Origin: Opitutia bacterium | Lineage (GTDB): Bacteria > Verrucomicrobiota > Verrucomicrobiae > Opitutales > UBA953 | NCBI GenBank assembly: GCA_947488485.1 | Contig: CANKZO010000079.1 | Coordinates: 1 to 9,269, forward strand | Length of the DNA stretch: 9,269 bases | Direction: 5' to 3' | Shown: piece after piece, positions 5,498-9,269 of the stretch | Layout: every line of letters begins with the position of its first letter | Numbering within the stretch: the first letter of the stretch is position 1 | Made by a program: the position numbers and the translations under genes | Notes under the pieces: generated by a model | Databases searched by the model: none | What the model saw: only the letters and a program-made list of their open reading frames with translations | Told to the model about the DNA's origin: nothing

Positions 5498-5553
5498 CGA
5501 TTCAGTCCTCGATTCAGTCCTCTACGCAGTCATCGATTCAGCACTCCATTCAG
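5498..5553 (+). repeat. 12-bp tandem repeat upstream of the VWA gene
   Basis: Units CGATTCAGTCCT (twice), CTACGCAGTCAT, CGATTCAGCACT and a partial CCATTCAG, ending 48 bases before the GTG start. The same 12-mer family, mixing ATTCAG and ACGCAG types, lies at 7435-7482 upstream of dctA. Confidence 0.8.
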
Positions 5554-5601
5554 ATTACCTTTCCTTCGAGAGACGGATGATATAAGCATAGACCTTCCTT
5601 C

Positions 5602-6852
5602 GTGGACTTCATCCCGCCCCAGCCACCCCGCCTGCGTCCGCGTACGCCGGCCGCCCCGCCTCCCCCGCCGCCCGCGGATGAGGTTCCGGCGGCAGCCGCG
5701 CCGGCGCCGGAACCGGAGCCGAGCAAAGTCCCTGGTGGGATGTCGGCTTGGGCGCGTCGCTGGCTGAAATTCGGCGGCCAGGGGCTGCTGGTCTCGCTCA
5801 TGATCCATGGCGGGCTGCTTTTTCTCGCGACGGCCTGGGTCGTCTCCGTGACCACGAGTCAGAAGAAAGAACCGAATGCTTTCGCGACCGGTGCCGGCGG
5901 CGGGTCCGGCGGCGACCGCTCCGTGCAAGCCAAGGCTAAGCAGAAACCCAACGCGCCTAAGAGCCTGACCAAGAGCGCGAGCAAGATCACTTCCAAGAGC
6001 GCGTCGGCCCAGATCGCCCTCCCCGAGATGCCCGACATGAGCCGCAGCGCGCTCGGGGCGCTTGCAGCTTCGTCCAAAGGCTTCGGTGGTGGCGCCGGGG
6101 GCGGCATCGGCGGCGGCGTGGGCCTAGGCAAGGGCGGCAAGAATTTCACCGGACGCGCCGTCATGGGCATGAAGATCTCCGGCGCCAATATCGCCGTCTA
6201 TTTCGACAGCTCGCCGTCGATGAATCCGTATTTCGCCGCGGTCGAGAAGCAGATCAAGCAGCAGTTCCCGAGCGCTGACGTCTACCGCTACTTCGGCGTC
6301 TTCAACTTCATCCAGGACGGCGAAGTCCTCGGATCGCGGCCCAACCAGAAACTCGTCGTCCCGACCGTCGACCAGATCTACATGGATCGACGCGGCGGCA
6401 AACGGGACTCACCGGCGACGGACCCGAACAAACTGAGTCCGGCCGGACGGAATATGTTCGGCAGCAAGGACGCCCAGTTCCGCGTCGGCGGGGTCGGCGC
6501 CTGGATCGACATCATGCTCAACCAGAAGCAATACGACGCCATCGTCGTGTTCTCCGACTTCGAGGACGGCATCATCCAGTGGCGGACGATCGGCGAAGTG
6601 AAGCCCTCGATCGTCTTCGACGCGGACATGCGGCCGCCGACGGACCTACGGACCGAGGCAGAGAAGGCCTGGGAGACGCGCTGGATCCGGACGTTCGCAA
6701 CCGCGCAGGACCGGAAGGCTCCGCGGCTTTACCTCTTCTCGACCTCGCGTGAGCCGCAGGAGCTGTATCGTCGGTGTGTCTCGGCCTCGGGCGGAGATCT
6801 GAAGATTGTCACGATGGCGAGGGGTGGGATTTTTCCCTCGCCCGCGAAATAG
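5602..6852 (+). CDS. Membrane-anchored von Willebrand A-like protein
   Basis: A 416-residue protein. Order: proline/alanine-rich cytoplasmic N terminus (5-40), basic patch WARRWLKF (50-57), one transmembrane helix at about 61-84, a Lys/Ser/Ala-rich linker (107-137), a glycine-rich stretch (160-180), then a VWA-like domain. The domain opens with NIAVYFDSSPSM, giving a DxSxS metal-site motif at Asp202-Ser206, and continues with a later strand AIVVFSDFEDGI (313-324) whose Asp319 or Asp322 could complete the site. Such proteins are generally metal-dependent adhesion or scaffold modules outside the cytoplasmic membrane. The layout recalls TonB-like and other energised envelope proteins, but no ExbB/ExbD/TolQ genes are in the window and the partner is unknown. 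The GTG at 5602 is the first start after an in-frame TGA; Met47 is a less likely alternative because it would drop the proline-rich segment. Confidence 0.72.
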   Translation: MDFIPPQPPRLRPRTPAAPPPPPPADEVPAAAAPAPEPEPSKVPGGMSAWARRWLKFGGQGLLVSLMIHGGLLFLATAWVVSVTTSQKKEPNAFATGAGGGSGGDRSVQAKAKQKPNAPKSLTKSASKITSKSASAQIALPEMPDMSRSALGALAASSKGFGGGAGGGIGGGVGLGKGGKNFTGRAVMGMKISGANIAVYFDSSPSMNPYFAAVEKQIKQQFPSADVYRYFGVFNFIQDGEVLGSRPNQKLVVPTVDQIYMDRRGGKRDSPATDPNKLSPAGRNMFGSKDAQFRVGGVGAWIDIMLNQKQYDAIVVFSDFEDGIIQWRTIGEVKPSIVFDADMRPPTDLRTEAEKAWETRWIRTFATAQDRKAPRLYLFSTSREPQELYRRCVSASGGDLKIVTMARGGIFPSPAK

Positions 6853-6941
6853 CGGGCGAGCGGGGACACGTGGGCAAGGGGACATGGGGACACGCGCTTG
6901 CGCGAGGGGACATGCTGGCACGGGGACATGGGGACACGGGA
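6837..6941 (+). repeat. Stop-codon hairpin and double G-rich block after the VWA gene
   Basis: CTCGCCCGC (6837-6845) and GCGGGCGAG (6852-6860) form a perfect nine-base stem; the TAG at 6850-6852 straddles the loop and right arm, so the last three residues (PAK) are repeat-encoded. A G-rich block follows, then a second small hairpin CGCGC-TT-GCGCG (6893-6904) with its own GAGGGGACATG block. This is the longest G-rich array in the window. Confidence 0.65.
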
Positions 6942-6955
6942 GAGGCAAAGAGGCC

Positions 6956-7001
6956 GTGCAAAGGTGCAAATCGGAGCGGAGCTCCTGTGCAAAGGTGCAA
7001 A
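6956..7001 (+). repeat. 15-bp direct repeats around a GGAGCTCC palindrome
   Basis: GTGCAAAGGTGCAAA occurs at 6956-6970 and 6987-7001, itself made of two GTGCAAA heptamers, with a 16-base spacer containing GGAGCTCC. It is found only in this gap. Confidence 0.7.
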
Positions 7002-7014
7002 AGTGAGATACAGA

Positions 7015-7111
7015 ACTCAAAGGGGGCAGCACAGAGGTCTTAATCGTTCTTCGTTCTTAGTTCCTTATTCTTGGTTAGATTGGGCACGGGGTGATTGGCT
7101 GGGGGATACAT
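7015..7111 (+). repeat. CTCAAAGG element, copy E (broken remnant)
   Basis: ACTCAAAGGGGGCAGCACAG matches the left end of the family, then about 55 AT-richer bases with repeated CGTTCTT/AGTTC words replace the paired AGGGAGACCGGA segment. The element resumes with TGATTGGCTGGGGGATACAT at 7092. The CCGGTCTCCGGTTTCCC right end is absent, so this copy can no longer form the long stem. Confidence 0.7.
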
Positions 7112-7115
7112 TTTC

Positions 7116-7256
7116 GGGTGTCGGGTGACGGGCACGGGCATCGGGAGTTCAGGTATCGGCCGTTCGGCCATCGGGAGCTGGCACCTGGCATCCGGCGGCT
7201 GAAGACTGAACGGCTGACTCCCGAAAGGCCGACAACCGTGGCCGTCACCCGTCACC
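7116..7256. repeat. Large imperfect palindrome in the loop of copy E
   Basis: The left part (GGGTGTCGGGTGACGGGCAC then GGGCATCGGGAGT) and the reverse complement of the right part (GGTGACGGGTGACGGCCACG, later TTTCGGGAGTC) are clearly related, giving two arms of about 40 bases around a centre with CGGCCGTTCGGCC. It occupies the loop position where copies B and C carry REPIN-like inserts. Confidence 0.6.
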
Positions 7257-7325
7257 TGGAATGAATGAGCGGCGCAGACGGGGTCAGGCACATCATCGCT
7301 ACGTGAGATGAAGCCAGACCCCACT

Positions 7326-7359
7326 GCGCCCGCGGATGACCGGGCCGGTCATCCCTACC
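7326..7359 (+). repeat. 5'-truncated REPIN-like element
   Basis: GCGCCCGCGGATGACCGGGC to CCCTACC matches the second half of the 54-base element exactly. The GGTAGG end and most of hairpin 1 are missing. The 3' flank CCAAGGC agrees with the copy ending at 1282. Confidence 0.75.
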
Positions 7360-7373
7360 CAAGGCAGAGACAA

Positions 7374-7402
7374 CTAGGTCAGCACGCAGTGCTGACCCTA
7401 CC
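7374..7402 (+). repeat. CTAGG-hairpin-CCCTACC element, copy 3
   Basis: Identical over this span to the copy at 264-292, including loop GCA, and followed by TCGAGACA in place of TCAAGACA. Confidence 0.75.
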
Positions 7403-7434
7403 TCGAGACATCCGGGCTAACGGGTTTGGATTAT

Positions 7435-7482
7435 CCACGCAGTCCTCCATTCAGCCCTCAACGCAGTCCTCTATTCAGTCCT
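7435..7482 (+). repeat. 12-bp tandem repeat upstream of dctA
   Basis: Units CCACGCAGTCCT, CCATTCAGCCCT, CAACGCAGTCCT and CTATTCAGTCCT, with a decayed fifth unit CCTTTCTGCATC. It is homologous to the array at 5498-5553. ACGCAG and ATTCAG units alternate, suggesting that a 24-base pair of units was duplicated. Confidence 0.8.
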
Positions 7483-7551
7483 CCTTTCTGCATCACCCCC
7501 CTTCCCCTCCTTGCCTCGGGCCTTCGGGTCCACTAATCCTCGGATAACCCC

Positions 7552-8802
7552 ATGCGCCTGCTCCGCCATCTTTACGTCCAGGTCCTGATCGGCATCATCC
7601 TGGGCGGGGTCGTCGGGTATGTCTGGCCGGACTTCGGCGCGCAGCTGAAGCCGCTCGGCGATGCGTTCGTGAACCTGATCAAGATGCTGATCGGGCCGAT
7701 CATCTTCACCACCGTCGTGGTCGGCTTGGCCGGCATGGGAGATCTCAAGAAAGCCGGCAAGGTCGGCCTGCGGGCGTTCGTCTATTTCGAAGTCGTCACC
7801 ACGCTGGCGCTGGTCATCGGACTCGTCGTCGCGAATGTCTTCACCCCGGGCGCGGGCGTCCATGCGGACCCGGCGAGCTTGGACACCAAGGCCACCGCGG
7901 GCTATGCGCAAGCCGCGCAGGGCCTGAGCTGGGTCGACACCCTCCTACACATCATCCCCAAGACCTTCGTCAGCGCCTTTGCCGAAGGTGATATCCTGCA
8001 GGTCCTCTTGCTCGCCCTGCTCTTTGGTTTCGCCCTGGGCCGGCTCGGCGACCATGGCCGTCCGGTCATCAACCTTCTGCACGAGATCGCCCGGGTCTTC
8101 TTCGGCATCGTCGCGATCGTGTGCAAACTCGCGCCCATCGCCGCTGCGGGGGCCATGGCCTTCACCATCGGCAAATACGGCATCGGCACCTTGGTGAACC
8201 TCGGCCAGCTCATGCTGTGCGTCTACCTCACCTGCGGACTCTTCATCTTCGTCGTGCTCGGCGCGATCATGCGGGCGAACGGTTTCAGCCTCCTGCGGAC
8301 GCTCCGTTACGTGAAGGAAGAACTACTGATTGTCGCCGGGACGTCTTCCTCGGAGACCGCCCTGCCCGGCCTCATGGAGAAGATGGAAAAAGCCGGCTGC
8401 GCCCGGCCCGTCGTGGGCATCGTCGTCCCCGCCGGCTATTCCTTCAACCTGGACGGCACGTGCATCTACCTGACCATGGCCGCGCTGTTCATCGCGCAGG
8501 CGACGGATACCCCCATGACGCTGACGCAGCAGCTCACCCTCCTCGCGGTATTACTGCTGACCTCTAAAGGCGCGGCCGGCGTGACCGGCAGCGGCTTCAT
8601 CACCCTCGCCGCGACCTTGGCCACGACCGGCTCGATTCCCGTCGCCGGCATCGCCCTGATCATCGGCGTCGATCGGTTCATGTCGGAAGCCCGCGCCATC
8701 ACCAATTTCATCGGGAATACTGTCGCCACGCTCGTGATAGCGAAGTGGAGCGGAGAGTATGATGAGACGAAAGGGGAAGCGTGCGTAGCACGCGAGGGCT
8801 AG
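7552..8802 (+). CDS. C4-dicarboxylate transporter DctA (DAACS family)
   Basis: A 416-residue inner-membrane symporter that takes up succinate, fumarate and malate with H+ or Na+. Family signatures are near-perfect: [20 protein letters not shown] in the N-terminal part, [10 protein letters not shown] (263-272, the first re-entrant loop), GYSFNLDGT (295-303, ion and substrate site), [16 protein letters not shown] (334-349, the second re-entrant loop) and [16 protein letters not shown] (374-389, with the substrate-binding Arg381). Length is slightly below that of the E. coli protein, about 428, because the C-terminal tail differs. The last residues (ACVAREG) are encoded by a GCGTGC-GTA-GCACGC hairpin of the kind found at other stop codons here. 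ATG 7552 gives the standard N terminus; no Shine-Dalgarno is visible. No DcuS/DcuR or DctB/DctD regulator is adjacent. Confidence 0.95.
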   Translation: MRLLRHLYVQVLIGIILGGVVGYVWPDFGAQLKPLGDAFVNLIKMLIGPIIFTTVVVGLAGMGDLKKAGKVGLRAFVYFEVVTTLALVIGLVVANVFTPGAGVHADPASLDTKATAGYAQAAQGLSWVDTLLHIIPKTFVSAFAEGDILQVLLLALLFGFALGRLGDHGRPVINLLHEIARVFFGIVAIVCKLAPIAAAGAMAFTIGKYGIGTLVNLGQLMLCVYLTCGLFIFVVLGAIMRANGFSLLRTLRYVKEELLIVAGTSSSETALPGLMEKMEKAGCARPVVGIVVPAGYSFNLDGTCIYLTMAALFIAQATDTPMTLTQQLTLLAVLLLTSKGAAGVTGSGFITLAATLATTGSIPVAGIALIIGVDRFMSEARAITNFIGNTVATLVIAKWSGEYDETKGEACVAREG

Positions 8803-8840
8803 TTGGCAAACAGAGGCACGGAGGCACAGAGGCTCGGTTG
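8779..8840 (+). repeat. Hairpin in the last codons of dctA plus degenerate G-rich block
   Basis: GCGTGC (8779-8784) and GCACGC (8788-8793), loop GTA, followed by GAGGG and the TAG stop. After the stop come GAGGCACGGAGGCACAGAGG words, a decayed version of the G-rich block. The hairpin is inside the reading frame, so the transporter's tail is repeat-derived. Confidence 0.6.
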
Positions 8841-8856
8841 GCCAGAAGAGGCAGAG

Positions 8857-9107
8857 CTCAAAGGGGGCACCATAGGGAGACCGGATGATTGGCTGGGGAT
8901 ATACATCTTCGGGTCTCGGGTCTCAGGTGACCGGGTATCGGGCACGGGTTGTCAGGTTCGGGTTCGGGTTCGGGTTCGGGTTCGGGTTCGGGCCTGAACC
9001 TGCACCTGATGCTGAACACCCGAACCTGAGACCTGACGGCCGAGACCTGAGACCTGAGAATGAATCATAACCGAGGTAATATCCCGGTCTCCGGTTTCCC
9101 TTTGAGT
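8857..9107 (+). repeat. CTCAAAGG long-hairpin element, copy F (loop carries a GGTTCG palindrome)
   Basis: CTCAAAGGGGGCACCATAGG then GAGACCGGATGATTGGC on the left, and CCGGTCT CCGGTTT CCCTTTGAG on the right. Between GGGGATATACAT and CATAACCGAGG the loop holds a second imperfect palindrome: TCGGGTCTCGGGTCTCAGG on the left against CCGAGACCTGAGACCTGA on the right, enclosing the GGTTCG array. It accounts for most of the 413-base gap after dctA. Confidence 0.8.
8955..8990 (+). repeat. (GGTTCG)6 perfect hexamer array
   Basis: Six perfect tandem copies, the cleanest microsatellite in the window, at the centre-left of the palindrome within copy F. A single CCCGAACCTGA on the right can pair with it. 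Its perfection suggests recent expansion. Confidence 0.9.
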
Positions 9108-9138
9108 GCATTGGATCGATGACACAGTGGATAAGTTG

Positions 9139-9171
9139 AAATAAAAAGGGCCGCCTGCCCAGGCGACCCTT
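9139..9171 (-). terminator. Intrinsic terminator of the minus-strand gene at the right edge
   Basis: On the minus strand AAGGGTCGCCT (9171-9161) pairs with AGGCGGCCCTT (9156-9146) across a GGGC loop. All 11 pairs form if one G-U is allowed; on the plus strand that pair would be a C-A mismatch, which fixes the orientation. TTTATTT follows. It lies about 45 bases after the TAG at 9216. This is the only classical hairpin plus T-tract terminator I see in the window. Confidence 0.88.
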
Positions 9172-9215
9172 CCGGCTCATATCAGCCGATCCTATGCTAT
9201 GAAACCCAACAGGGA

Positions 9216-9269
9216 CTAAAACGAGTTGGAGAGGCTCAGGTTGAAGCGATTCTCCGAGTAGCCGCTATC
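9216..9269 (-). CDS. C terminus of a probable outer-membrane beta-barrel protein (partial)
   Basis: The minus strand from the window edge reads 17 codons, DSGYSENRFNLSLSNSF, then TAG. Alternating hydrophobic and polar residues with a terminal Phe fit the last strand (beta-signal) of an outer-membrane barrel recognised by the BAM machinery, as in TonB-dependent receptors, porins and autotransporters. The intrinsic terminator just downstream supports a genuine gene end. The family cannot be told from 17 residues, and the rest lies outside the window. Confidence 0.6.
   Translation of the reverse strand, partial: DSGYSENRFNLSLSNSF

Larger units (their letters stand above)
6853..7551. other. 699-bp non-coding gap between the VWA gene and dctA
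   Basis: This longest gap contains, in order: the stop-codon hairpin and G-rich blocks; a 15-base direct repeat; a broken CTCAAAGG element; an AT-richer insert (about 7036-7090); a large palindrome (7116-7256); a unique stretch of about 65 bases (7257-7325); a half REPIN-like element; a CTAGG hairpin; a 12-mer tandem array; and about 70 unique bases before ATG 7552. Open frames across it translate only repeats. No promoter could be named with confidence. Confidence 0.7.

Noticed and set aside
7040..7324. Minus-strand 94-codon open frame in the VWA-dctA gap
   Set aside because: It translates the palindrome and AT-richer insert, has no domain and no conserved neighbour logic.
158..9107. CRISPR array
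   Set aside because: Repeats are long, imperfect, self-complementary and hundreds of bases apart, with no regular spacers or cas genes.
158..9107. CTCAAAGG elements as MITEs of a DDE transposase
   Set aside because: The ends are inverted and MITE-like, but I see no consistent target-site duplication beside the copies and no transposase, so only a structured repeat is claimed.

Overview
The window is GC-rich bacterial DNA. It fits a Gram-negative of the Verrucomicrobiota type (Opitutales-like is my best guess): a secreted DUF1080-like protein, a TonB-like proline-rich von Willebrand A protein, a C-terminal outer-membrane barrel fragment, and no visible Shine-Dalgarno site before any of the six complete genes. 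That assignment is inference; there is no rRNA or other marker here.

Layout: (1) 1-325, AT-rich DNA then repeats; (2) 326-1168, minus, HerA/VirB4-like P-loop ATPase; (3) 1368-2123, minus, secreted DUF1080/ConA-fold protein; (4) 2486-4528, plus, tRNA-guanine transglycosylase fused to a MnmC/MnmD-type methyltransferase; (5) 4810-5238, plus, small four-helix membrane protein; (6) 5602-6852, plus, membrane-anchored VWA protein; (7) 7552-8802, plus, C4-dicarboxylate transporter DctA; (8) 9216-9269, minus, the last 17 residues of a probable outer-membrane beta-barrel protein, followed on its strand by a strong intrinsic terminator. The genes do not form an obvious operon or pathway; gaps of about 200 to 700 bp separate them all.

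The most unusual content lies in those gaps. They are assembled from a shared kit of structured repeats: a short GC-rich hairpin on or next to the stop codon; a G-rich block of GGGGACACG-like words; (GAGTATN)4 heptamers; a long imperfect hairpin with CTCAAAGG / CCTTTGAG ends; GGTAGG...CCCTACC double-hairpin elements that look like REPINs (inverted REP doublets); single CTAGG-hairpin-CCTACC elements; and 12-mer or CCCCTA tandem repeats just before start codons. The long hairpin appears complete five times and once as a remnant. Between copies its paired arms change in a compensatory way, and its loop is empty in two copies but holds a REPIN or another palindrome in the rest. On the plus strand the modules recur in the same order. 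This nested intergenic system is the best candidate for something undescribed, followed by the fusion protein, which joins two enzymes that both modify tRNA wobble position 34.
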